From: Alviniconcha marisindica
Taxonomy: Eukaryota; Mollusca; Gastropoda; Provannidae
Direction: 5' to 3'
DNA: 64,000 bases
Assembly: GCA_018857735.1 (NCBI GenBank)
Contig: JABMCL010001376.1
Location: 549,501 to 613,500, forward strand
In this document: positions 1-13,000 of the stretch, piece after piece
Layout of the letters: each line of letters starts with the position of its first letter
Numbering within the stretch: position 1 is the first letter of the stretch
Made by a program: the position numbers and the translations under genes
The notes under the pieces: generated by a model
The model's input: only the letters and a program-made list of their open reading frames with translations
Database searches by the model: none
What the model was told of the DNA's origin: nothing

Positions 1-243
1 ATGTCCACAAATTTATTCCCATTGCACTGATTGCAATCTTGCATTATCTCACCTGTCAGAAATAAGAACCCCTAAACACACACACACATATGCAAAACCA
101 AACACAAAAACCTCGGACATGATCTCTCCTCATCCGACAAAACATTTTCAGACCCAGCACAAGCACGAGGAAAAGGTCACATTGTAATTTTCGGCCTACA
201 AGGGGCAACTGTTTCCCCCCAACTTTGACCCCTTGCATCCTAC

Positions 244-322
244 GTGCTGCAAGTGCATATTATGTGGATGAATTGCAATGTGATGCATTGCAATTCATCC
301 ACATAATATGCACTTGCAGCAC
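244..322. repeat. Perfect 37-bp inverted repeat with 5-base loop
   Basis: Arms 244-280 and 286-322 are exactly complementary and are separated by TGATG. A transcript would fold into a 79-base perfect hairpin. It lies within the inverted-repeat element near its left end. Confidence 0.9.
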
Positions 323-884
323 ATATGACTTCAGTAGTGCTAAGAACATTGTTGCAAAATGATGAAAGCGTTAAGCAAGCAATCAAGACTGACAACGTGA
401 TTTCTGCAGTCATTCCAGGAGGCACCACAAAATTCCTCCAACCACCTGACATTTCAGTCCATCATTTTTGCCAAAGTTATTATCCACTGAACTAGGGAGG
501 CACGGATGACAGAAGGGGAAGACCCTCTCGCCAAAACTGGGCTACTCAGGTGGGGCAACTACGGCCAAAGTTTGAGATACAGAGAAAGTCGGATTTCTTC
601 TTGGGTTTCTCTGCTCAGAGGATTGCATGACTGTCAGATTTGCGGTGATTGTGCCTTTCCCCTGAACAGTCAAGGAACAGCATGTACTGATGTGTTTCGA
701 TGCCTTTGTTGTTTGTGCCTTTGTTCAGGGTCATCATGTTTGCATTGGTTTCTTCCTGTGTCCGAGTCTGACGTTCAGTCTTCTGTTTCTTCTTCTTTTC
801 TCTCCTGTTTTGTCAGCGACATTTCCCTCTTGGACAGTTGTGCCTTACCTGCTGCATGTGCCCTGCACATGACCGGAGTAACAT

Positions 885-895
885 TTTATTTTATT
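885..895 (-). terminator. Candidate poly(A) signals of OGA-B
   Basis: Two overlapping AATAAA hexamers on the minus strand lie 138-148 bases past the OGA-B stop codon. They fall inside the inverted-repeat element at 185-940, so that element would supply the 3' end of the transcript. Confidence 0.45.
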
Positions 896-1032
896 TTTAC
901 ACTGGGGGATGTGCAGCAGCAGCTTGTAGGCCGAAAATTAAAGCACACCTGAACTATCAATCCTCAAAAAAAAAGAAAAGAAAAAAAGCTTGTTGAAGGG
1001 GAAGTCTATCACAAGCAGAATGGTTCGGTGGG

Positions 1033-4000
1033 CTAAAACAGCCGGCCCATGTAGATCATGTCCTCTGAAGACTTTTCCGACTCGGTGCCCACTGTGATGA
1101 ATCCCAGTTTTGCGTAGACGTCAGCCATGAACTCGTCCCCAGCGTTTAGTTCCGTGTGCACACCGCAGGACCCGGCGGCCTTCAGAGCGCACAGCGCGCA
1201 GGCCAGCAGGCGCCGGGGCACAGCCGGGTCAGTCAAGCGGCTGGCAAGAATGTCCAGACGCAAAATGGATGGATAGCGCTGACAGACATTCTCCCCTGGT
1301 CCTGTGGGGTCGCTGTGAAAACTCAGCATCACCTCCTGTGACAGAGTGAGTGAGAAAGAACAGTGTTGTCAAGCTGCGCTGCTTGGTCAGCGGTCATACA
1401 CTGCAGAACCCAGATGATCAGACACAGACCAAGGCTGGGTTTAATGTTAAACAAATGAGAACCATTCAGAGATGATCTCTGATGCTGGTTGGTTGAGTGT
1501 TGCTTTATGTCCACAGAAAACGTAGGCTTATTAGGGACGGGAGCCCAGGACGGCCACCTCGACTTTCACACAGCTCCTGAGCTCTGTTATCTATGATGGC
1601 AAATGAAGTACATTAACACCAAATAAAGAGGTTGTTTTTTCTTCTAAACTGCTGTACCACATAACAATCATATGTATACCAAGCCCGACATAACCATCAC
1701 AGTTGACTGGGTATCAAAACTCAATTATGTATCTATCCCCATGTTGCTATAAGTGAACTTAAACTTGACACACTTCCTTCAGGTTCATACCAAAAACTAA
1801 GACACTAAACCAAACCAAGGCATCTGGTATCTCTTTGGAAACACATTTTCAACTGAATGCCCTCAAAAGCAAACAAAAGCTGGGTAGTAGAGTTTTCAGT
1901 TTTGTCAACATCTTTTACAAATAACCTACCCCTTCCGAAACTAGTCACCCACTTAAAAATAATAATTAATTGCTTGCTTTCTCCCACATTACCAACAGCT
2001 AAAAGGTTACTCACCTGCTTTTCTGTTGGAAAATGCAACTTGTGAGGAGTTTTACCTTTGAATTTTGGACTGAAGACCTATATTCTACCCATCATAACTT
2101 TTTCAGGACCTTCATTCAGACAACTTTAAAAGCAGCAGCTTTTAGCCACCAATGCCAACCTCAGTCAAGGGTTGTCTTGGTTAGGAAGCAGGGACTTGCT
2201 CACTAGAAACAAACGCACTTGGAAATAATCAGTTCAGGCAGACGTGACCCCAAAACACGGCCATCCTAGGAGTAAGCATCATCAGCCCTCAGAGTCAATG
2301 ATGGGTCAACCCTCAGTGACCAAAATAACCTTGTAAACTACTCAACACAGGCAAACAATTCAAACTGTGCTTGAAAGAAGAAACAACCCTAATTCCCCCC
2401 CCCCCCCCCCCAAAAAAAAATCTGACAAGTCAAAATAGACAACTTCTGACAAGAATTCAGGTAAAAACATCCCTTTTACACGATGTTAATGAAGCCTTAC
2501 CTCAGCTGGCGAGATGTCATCCTGCAAAGGCTTGGGGTATTTCTCACACATGGCTGGGGTCCAGGACTCTCGTGTCTTGGTCATGAAGCTCTTGGCGTCT
2601 CTAGCTGACAATGCGTAGCCACACACTCCTTGCTGGTCCTCCACCACGAAACAGAACTCAGGGGACAGGGCCAGAAATCGGCCTACCAGCCTGCAAAATG
2701 CAACACAAAAATGACCGAGTGAGCAAACAGAACTCAGGGGACAGGGCCAGAAATCGGCCTACCAGTCTGCAAAATGCAACACAAAAATGACTGAGTGAGC
2801 AAGTGAGTGAATGCAAGTCTGCATCATCATCACCATCAAGCAGTAGTCAAAAGACTAGTCAGTTAGTAAGTAACTGGTTTAACGTCCTGTCAACCACACA
2901 GGGTCACCTCAGGACAATCACTCGGTCATAAGCAAAGGCATATTTCAAAACTCTTCTCATATATACGTAAACCACTTCTCAGGTCAAAAAAATCTAAAAC
3001 AAGGATGACTGCTAGTGCTTTATGTGTTTAGGCCTTTGCTCAAGTCAAATCTACAGAATTAATCCCGACACAAGGCGTTACCAACTACAAAGATTAGGGG
3101 TCAGATCTGAGGTAAAAAGTAGCACTGTATCGTGAAAAAACTATGGTACTTGATGAAACATACATTTCTGCACAGCAAACCTTACCTGTCCCCAATAAGC
3201 TTTGGGTTTTCTGGAAATACATCTGTTCCATCCATCCCATCATCACAGGTCTTAAGGCAGATGTCATAGACTTGTTCCTGACAAATGAGGTTAATTTGTT
3301 ACTCAATGCATAGGCGGCCAAGACATATTTAAAGATTACATTCCATGACAAAAAAAACTTGCTAGCTACAGATATCACAGACATGTTCTCAACAAACCAT
3401 GTAAATTTGCTACTCAGTGCGTATATGTGGCCACAACATATCTGAATGTTACATTCCATAACACCAACTCACCAATTGCTAGCTACATCCTAGATGTTTG
3501 TCGAGAACAAGACTCTGTTTTCAGAGATACTGTTTTTATGTAACAGTGATTGACCCTATACCCAGTCAATCAAGGAAGTCATGTAACTTACCAGGATGAA
3601 AGACCTGACATCAAATCACACATAAATGTCTCAGTCACATTGCAGGTCACTTTCAGGTGGCAAGGATTGTACCCTAATTATATAAAAATGACTGATTCTA
3701 CACCCAGTCAGTCAAGGAAGTCATGTAACTCATCAGGATGAAAGACCTGTCAGCAAATCCCAAGTAAATGTCTCAGTCACACTGCCACATTACTGATTCT
3801 TCACCCAGTCAATGAAGGAAGTCATGTAACTTGTCAGGATGAAAGACCTGTCGGCAAATCCCAAGTTAATGTCTCAGTCACACTGCAGATCACTTTCTGG
3901 GGGCACAGGTTGTGGAAAACAATTCAACTGAATGCACTAAGAGGGCAGAAATAAGAACGGTGGAACTGGAAAGCAGCAGGCAAAGCTTGTACAGCTATTT

Positions 4001-7000
4001 GCTAACCTACTCCAGGCTTAAAAAGACCAAAAAAATCATTGACAGCTCAGGATCTTCTGCAGATGGGACGTAACAATGTCTGCATCCATGGTACTGGTAC
4101 CCCATCGCTGGGAAAACAGACAAGAAAACGATGAAACTGTTCAAAGGTAAAACCAAACTCATATCAAAATGTCTTATTCATTTTCAACAACTGATTATCC
4201 AGCACTGAAACTTGGGTAAGTGTTGAAGTTTGTAACTTTAATGAACTGAATTTACAATCCCTCAATGCCTGGGAAAGAATGGAGATAACCACCATACACT
4301 GGAAACGTACTTGCCTGCTCAAAATACAGATTTTCTCCATAACAAAACTTAGACGACTGTATGAAAAGAGAGCATAGTGTGTAGTGCAGCAAAGACTCAG
4401 TGACCAGACTCACCTCATCTCGGGGCTGGTAGGGCCTGAAGCGAGGCAGAACAGGCACAATGATTTCTGGAGGCTTTATGAAGAACAGATCGTGAGCAGG
4501 AGCTATGGGCAGAAAACGCTGTAACGACAGAAGAAGCGCGTCAGTTTCCTCAGCGTGCTTGCTCCATGTCTCTGGGCAGGTGTGCTCATGTCCATGCCAC
4601 CTGCATACTTTGCACCAGCTCCATCAGCCAAGTAGATTGCTAGCTACAGTCAAACAATCCAACGCTGTTATCATGACCAAAAATTAAAGGACTTCCAGAA
4701 TCCCCTCAGTGAAAGACCACTGAAGGGTCACGAGTCAGTACATTCTCCCTCAAGTGTTAATATTTAGCGCAACAGCTTCGGCAGGTCTGACTGCAAAATT
4801 GAAGGCATGGAAATCTCATGGGGTTTGATCAAATCCAACTCTCTTTTCTACGTTAGCTCTGGGTCTCAATCTCTGAATGCCGATGCTGTCTCAAAGAGTA
4901 GATTGTATTGAGTCACAAGCTAGAACAATCTCTGTGGAACACCGTGTTAGCAATTTGAAAAGTCACTTTTGGTGCAGCACAAACACAAATCACAACTGTA
5001 AACGCCAAAGGAATGAAAATGGAAAATTGGTCAATTAAATCTGCTTGCCAACATCTGAAAAAGCAGGTCTTTTTTTAGCACAAAAAATTGACGATGTCCA
5101 CAGAAACTGATGCTCACAACGAACCCTTTGAGACAACAAACAAACAAAGAACCGAGAAAAAAAAATCTACGTAATATTCAGTGCCAGTAAAACCTGCTAC
5201 GAGCAACCAGTCACAAAGAACCCGAACAGGGTTCTTCCAGGACAGGCGGCCTTTCTTTCTCTGGAGCTTTCTGTGCATGCTTTAATCCACTGCTTCCTTC
5301 AACAGCGTTTAAAAATCATGCATGGTCTTTGGCTGGGAGGAATTGCTTGCTACAGGTTCTACTGTACTGAAGAGGACTTCCACTGGTCTAACGGGTTGGT
5401 GCAAAGTGGCAGACGGCATGAGGCCCAGCCCAGCCTACACAACACGGGGCCCAGTTTGAGGAGAGCATGCAGGAGGTACGCTCGGCTGTGAGGTCAACTA
5501 CAACATGGCAGAGATGTGACTGGTTCATCACAGACCCACTAACTAGGAAAGCTTCTTCAACCACTGTTAGCTCTGTATCAGAACAATTCACTCTTAACAG
5601 TTTTCAATGGAGTTATTTATAACCACATTCCTATCTTTTAAACAAACAAAAAATCTGAAAATGCTTTACTTTGTTTCATATTTCAAACACATTATCAAGA
5701 TGCTCAATAATTTATGGTAAAGTTATGCAGAAATGAAACAGAAGGAAGTTTTATGACAGCAACAAATCAGTTTGGAAATCCAGCACACAAATATCCTCAA
5801 AAAAATATAAAAAATCAGCAAAAAACCTATCATGAAAAAATAAAAATGAGTCCAGAGCATTTCAAACTACAAATACAGCATTGGTCATGAAGGTCACAGC
5901 AAAATGGAGCAGGGGGTGGAGGTGCCATCAGCAAAACTGACCGTTTTACCAAAGTTTTCTGGGTTTGTTTTTTAAACCGATGATGCCATTTTTCGGACTA
6001 AATGTATTTCCCATAATGCCTTCACAGCAAAAGGCTAAACAAGTCACATCTCAGCAATGAGTATAAGAAAGCAAGAAACTCATGGTTTCTTCTTGCTCTC
6101 CATTGTTTTGCTTCTTGCACCAACCTCTTGCAATTAACTCGGTGCAACACGGCTGCAAATGATTCACACACAGTCCTCCTGACAGTATGCCAGAACAAGG
6201 CAATCCTTGCAATAACTGATGGTGTAAAATTACAGTGGACAGTGACCGTGTTTCTGCCCAAAACAATTGAAATCACATCTGACAAACTGACTGACAAATC
6301 TGCAGAAAAAAATTCAAGCCAACAAATGTTTGGGTGGAGTCCAATAATTCTGACAAAAGTATGACTTTTTTGTCATGTTCAGTTCATCACTAGTCAGTTC
6401 ACATAAGAACAAGTAAACAACATCAAACAGAAGGGGGTGGGGTGGGAGAGAGGGGGTCAAGGGGGGTCACCACAGTCAGCCCCTGACAAATTTCACACCA
6501 GTCAGAAACTGAAAAGACTGAAGGACCGTGAACCATTTGCATGTAACCATTGCACAAACAAAGCCGCAGCTCTGTAGAAAAGACAAGTTATTACGCTTGA
6601 ATCCACCTCCAAATACTTGACAGAAGGGGGCTGATTCAAGTACATGACCAAACTAGTTCAAAGCACTGACAGCCAACATGTGTGAGACTGAAGAGTCGTG
6701 CAACAATTCCTGAGAAATTCACCCCATGGTGTCCAAACAACATCTGAACAGACAAATACATGCACGTTTTTAAGTTTCTGTACCGACCCAGAAGTAGAGA
6801 GGTACGACTTCACACACTGCACCACAGCAATTGTTGCATGACCGTTTTCTCCCTGCCCCAGACATGCTGACTGTCTCCCACTCTAGCCTCCGCAGTCCTG
6901 GAGTAGCGGAAGTCCTGTCAAGAAAAGAGGCGAGATTGGTGCAACAGCATGAACAATGCTTGTGAGAAGGGGAAAAAGGTTAGAGAAGGGTGGGGCTTTA

Positions 7001-10000
7001 CCGTCCACCCAACCTCTCATCTCACTGTGAGCTGCATGGGATGTGGGCCAGCAATCTCTTCGGCTGGTCTGTCATTAAGGAGGCAGTTGTAGCCCATACA
7101 TACTTGCAGCTCCGACTGTAGACCACCTCTGAATGTCCAAGGTTCCATATCACCACTGGTGAAGGCCTCTTTATAGCCTTCAGAAAACCCTGTGAGTAGC
7201 CGAATAAAATGCACACACATAAACAAATGAGCACACGCTACTGAATGTCCTTTAGCTACAGGTCAGCACTAACTGACACTAAACAACTGCATAGTTCACA
7301 GATACACTACTCTGCTGACCTATATGTATGCAAGACTTACTTGGTGTTAAGCAGAGAAGAAAGAGTTGTTACTGTGTACCAGCAGACCAACTTGAGCAGA
7401 CTTTCAGCCTAACATGATACTTCAATCAAAAATCTGCAGCAGAACGTCCAAAACCTAACAGAAACCTTGGTGGTACAGATGCAAAACATTTTTTTAAAGA
7501 TGACAATTTCAACCATTTGGAATCCTCTCCACAGCAGTCCTTTCTGTAAGCCTGGTCGTTACTGATTTTATACAGCATTGTCTTCTTGTCAGGTGTAACG
7601 TCTATACATACTGACATGCATAGCACTTACATACAGAAATAATCTGCACAATATAATAAATGCCTCTCTGACCAGAGACAAACTGAAACTACTGAAAAAA
7701 AAGAAAAAAAAAAGGGGGGTAATTTCCTTTTTGGAGCCTCACAATCAAGAGCACGTGTTGACAAAATAAATCTTCAAGCAATGATAGGAAGGAAAAAATA
7801 TGCTTGCTAAAAGACAACAATCAAGCAAAATCAGTCCACTACTTTCTCATTCTAAAGCAACTCGAGTCCTGCAGTTTGAAGGAGCTGGCAACAGCAACAG
7901 CTGTACCCAAAACACATGCTGCGCAATTCTGTTTTTCAATGAAACTGCACTGTTGCTGTTTCGTCCCCAGAACCAACAGAACTGGAGCATCTTTAGAATT
8001 TAAAGCCTTGCAGATGTTTCTGCAGGATTGAAAATTTGGAAACAGAAGTCTGAGTGCAAAAACTAATTCTCACTAATTTCACACAAAAGAGACCCCATGT
8101 GAACTGGCACGTGTATGCTGGGGGGAAAAGTATCACGACATTTATGTTTTTATGTAGACGTCATGCGTCCAATACAGCTTGCCAACATACTCAATCAGTT
8201 TCCTTACCAAAACAACAAACAAAATGATATGGAATGCAACACATTTTCCCTTGGGGTCTATGAGCATGTGAAGTAGAGAGAAGCAGTTTTCATGCAAATG
8301 TAAAAGGCATAATACTGGTTGTAGGCTGAAACTTGAAACAGAGCTCCTTGAATCAATCAAATCAATGTGCAGTGCCTTTGCAGCAAATGAAGACTAGACC
8401 CATCTTCACAATCTGCTTTGAAACCAGCCTGATGAGGGCAAATTTGTCTACAGGACCACACACACAAAATATGATGATACACAGGCTGATATAGTAGTTC
8501 CCAAGCTGAATCACATTTGACTTTCACTACTGATAGTGATACCAAATGTATCCTGGAACACAGCTTAACTACTTTTCCTAACAAGCAAGTTCACAGAGAA
8601 TTTTTTTCTCTCCACAAATAGTGGGGATTATATCCATACTGGGCCCCATCTCTGTCACTCACACAAGATTTTGTTCTTTCTCAAATTCAAAGGGAACGTC
8701 TGAAGCTTCAGCCTAGCGTCCACCTAACACAACAATCACACCGCACATACTCTTGATTGCTTCATCACCAATGACCAAACAATGTACTTTCTGTACCCAC
8801 AACAGGGTCAAGATTTTTAGGCTAGAACCATACAAGCTGACGGCTGTGCAGAGGAAGCTCTACTGACTGAAAACCCCAAAGGCAGACAGATGAAGAAGTA
8901 GTTCTACAAAAACTATGCTCTGTGAATATTGGCACTTTTTATTGTTGTTGCTGTTTGGTTTATTTTGGAAACGTAGGGCGAAATTCGTACATGTTGCCAT
9001 CTTGTTGTTGGGCAGAGCAGCCGCATCGGGTATCACACCATACTCTGAAAAGTAATAAACGAATAACAGTGAAAACAGTCTTACCATCAGTTTCGTTTCA
9101 TTTTGTTCACTTTCAAGTCTTTTGAGTGTGTGTGCGTGTGTGTGCACACATGTGCATGCATGGGTGTGTGTTTGAGAGCTTGCATGTGCAAATCTGCTCA
9201 TTTACTTTTACATGCACACACACATGATAACTGTGTACATGTGCTGTGCGAATGTATGCACAGTACTGACAGCAATGGTGACTGCTGCTTTATGGAGCCA
9301 GGGACACAGTACTGACAATCATGCAAACTTTAGTGTGTTTTTTCAGTTAGTTTTTGTTGTTGTTGTTTTTAAAGAAGCTTCACTTTAATGCCTACCATCT
9401 TTGCCATGGCCATCATCCTGAAATCTGCAAACCAGTACTTACACTACTAGAAACAAACAAATTGTAACTTAACACAAACAGAACAAAATGTAACTTAACT
9501 TAGTGTTCAGTTTGAGATGGTGACCAAGAACTTTCATTTAGACAGAACAGCATTTGCCATGCAAGCTGTACAAAAAACAACAACAAAAAAACACACACAT
9601 CAAGTCCATACCTAGCCATTTCACAAAGGCAAGACAAACGGAGAGCGTAGATTTGAGATCCCAGATGTAGGTATGCATGCAGCAAAGCAGCGCCTTGTTG
9701 GGACTGTAGAAAAGGCGACGCAGCAAAGCATCACTCTCCTGTACCAGCTTCTCAAACTCGGCTGCCTGGTTTTGCCACTCTTTGTACTGCAAACAAAACA
9801 CACCGCCACACAAATGGCCACATCAACATGTCATGCATAAATTATAAACAATAACATGTCACACATAAATAAACTGATCAATAAGAGTGAGAATTCAGCG
9901 CAGTATTCAAGATTCAAACAAGTTTGGCTGCAAAAGGTTAAGCACCTGAGAAGATATCTTCTGGACAAAGCTGGACAGAAAGACAGACAGACAAGGTGAT

Positions 10001-13000
10001 TCCAGTATACTCCCTCTGACTTTGACTTTTGAATACAACTTTCAAATACATTGTTGGATTTTCCTATGACCTTAAAATTAGGTTAAGGTTATCAGCTACA
10101 ATAAACAGAAAGCTCACTAACACCTGTAAATTAGTAACAATTATTTAAACAGGGTTTGACAAATTATACAAAATGGCCCATACAAATTTTCTCCATTTTC
10201 TTTTTCTCTTCAGTTGTCATTCAGCAACTTCATTATGCTTCAGCCAGTTTGGTCAATGAACTTCTGACTTGTGTTTCACATCAGATTACATTTCTTATTT
10301 TTTCTGTCTCCTTCAAAAATGAAACTATTCTTTGCCTCTAACTCGCCCTGACATATGTAGCCATCCTGGTTGACAGGGCATAAAAAAAACAAGTTACTCT
10401 GCCTCTAACCATGTAGTGACACCAATACCACTGACGCCAGTCCTCTGCGACTAATGAAAATGGGGAGAGTCCAATATGCACGGACTCCATGCAGTTTTAA
10501 ATATTTCTATTAACCAACCTCCGGAAACAACACATTTGAATCTTTTCCGTCACAGTGGCCATTGAAACAGTCCTCACTGGAAAGATTTACTTTTCACATG
10601 GGTGCAAAATCTCTCCATGTGATAGCTATAAAACTTTTTAACTGTAATGCACTGCCTGAAGTACTCATTCAAAACTGAGTGCGTGCCATACCTCGTCAGT
10701 GCCTTTTTTGCTAGGCTGCACAGACTGCAGGTTTTCAATCAGCCAGTGCAAAGTGTGAAGAAACTGAACCGCCCTGGTGCCGTGCTCAAAGGGTAGATAA
10801 AACAGATCAGCCAACAAAGCCACATCATCCAGCGTCACTGGGCTGCGGTCCAATGGGGAAGCAGCCTCGCACCCATCGCCAGCTTTGCCCGTCTCGCAGC
10901 CCTCAAACTCAGTGGAGGCAGCCCCAATGGTGTCCGCCTTATCACAGCTATCACAACCCTCAACCTGCATCAAACTCTCCGAGGAACCATTCTTCTGCGC
11001 CACGGAACCATTCGCAGGAACGGAACCGGAAGCGCATGGGACGCAGTCCATGGCCTCAACCTCCGTGCCCGAGTCGGACAGGCCATCCAGGTCAGTCGTG
11101 AGGCAGTCCTCAGCAAGGGCATTGACGGGCTGCGACAGCGGCTGCAGGAGCGAGGTATTGGGCATGGTGGTGCAGGCGCTGGAACAGGAGTTCATCACTC
11201 CAGGGGGAGGGTGCGCCGAGGGTAAGAAAGGCATGCCCCCACAGCTCGGGACTCCTTGTATGGAGCTGGTGGGAGTGATGACAGTAGGGGTGGTGACGGT
11301 GCATGTCTTCATCATGTCTGGAACAGGCATGCCCACCATGGGAACGCCTGTGGGCACAGGGGGGAAAGGAGGCGGGGATGCTAGGATGGGCAGATTGGGG
11401 GGCGGCACTCCTGGAGGTCCTCCAAAGTGCACAGGGGGCAGCAGTCTTCTGTGTGGATGCCGCACTGCCATGAACTCCTCAAACCAATCACCGATGGCAG
11501 TCTTCAGGGCCTGCCGAGGTTTGTAGCATGCGTCTGTGGTGGGAAGGTCTTCATCAGAGCAGGCGTCAACCTCTGTTTCCAGTTTGATATCAGCTGCAAT
11601 GGGGCTCAGCCTATCATCTGAAATATATCCAGAAGATGCCGTGTTTCTTTATAGTCAACAGCAATTGATGAAAAGTATACTCAAATGATGAAACTGTTGC
11701 AAACACAAAACCATTAAGCACTGGTCAAAATGGGGAAGGGTGATTGGTAGCTGTGTTTAACGGAACTACTATCTAATGGATTTTTTTCTTCATTCTTTCT
11801 GTGCTGAAGATAATACCTGTATTGGTACTGTTGATACACCATGTACCTTATAAACAAAAAAAATCAAAATCAAGGTTGAGGTTTCTAATCAAAATACTCA
11901 CTGGAAATAATGTCCTTTTTCACACCATTAGGGTTTGATTTGCTCCACTGGCCAAGGGTGTGGCAGGCTATGTAGTTGGCCTCAAACTCGCAGTTGGGGT
12001 TGGTCATCACACCGCGGATATACGGGATGATCTCTGGTGATCGCCCATCATATGGCCCCAGGAAGATGCGACGAGGATCGTAGTCGTTGGCATGGATGTT
12101 GTCCCAAATGACCGGAGCTCGTTTGAGGACAGTGCTGATGTCTTCCAATGTCTGAATGGTGATCTTTTTGCTGATCACCTTGCAACCTGTACGTAAGATG
12201 CTATAAGTAATGCATCACTGGAGTGGTGAAGGTAGGCTTAATATCTCTAGAGGAGATTCAGCAAAAGCTCAAGCAATTTTTAGCTAATCACTTCTAACCA
12301 TAAAAAAAAAGTTATAGCCCAGTGCAACACAACGCATTTTAAACCATAAGGGTCCAAAAGGTATCATCTGGACAAATCTGTACTCAAATTTTGAAACATT
12401 GCTGCTACACCACTATTCTTGACATAGCAATCAATCCAATCTGTTCAATCCAATCTGTTCACGTACACTCCAGCTTATCATGATGTACCATCAAACCAAC
12501 AATCGGCTGCAAAAAGATCAGTGGTTCAGATTACTGTGCAGAAAGTTATATTTTGATTGTGCAAGTCCTCACTGAGACCCAAGAGCTAAACTTTTGTTGA
12601 AGCTGCTGACGGCAATCCAGTTGGACACGAGTACCTAATTCATAGTACCCATATCCATGGTCTACTTTTATTTTATTCTTGTAACACACATTACCACTGT
12701 GACCAAACCTACCTGTCCACATGACATCAATGCCAGGCAGAAGCTTGGCGCCTAGTGTGTTGAGGTACCCAGATGACTGGATATTTGGGACTGCTCTGGA
12801 TGTGCAGTACTCTGAAAAGTCATAACATAAACAAGATGAGCAACTCAGTTTACTCACATACCCAAAGAGGAAACAGAACACTTTTTTTTTCTTTTTTGGC
12901 TTCTAAACTCTGTCATGACTCTGAAAATGGGCCATGGTCAATGAAACAACTATGAAAGTGTCAAAGTCAACAGTGGTTATTACCATGCACAATTTGAATG

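Larger units (their letters stand above)
185..940. mobile_element. TA-flanked inverted-repeat element (putative non-autonomous DNA transposon)
   Basis: The left end at 185-202 reads TAATTTTCGGCCTACAAG and the right end at 923-940 is its perfect reverse complement. Both outer dinucleotides are TA, as expected for a mariner/Tc1-type target duplication around 16-bp terminal repeats. The interior holds a 37-bp-arm palindrome at 244-322 and a 148-residue plus-strand reading frame (506-952) that runs past the right end and resembles nothing I recognise. A second copy would confirm it; none is seen in this window. Confidence 0.5.

Noticed and set aside
10885..11526. 213-residue plus-strand open frame
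   Set aside because: It lies opposite OGA-B exon 8, whose minus-strand reading is required for OGA continuity. It has no splice context or recognisable motif of its own.
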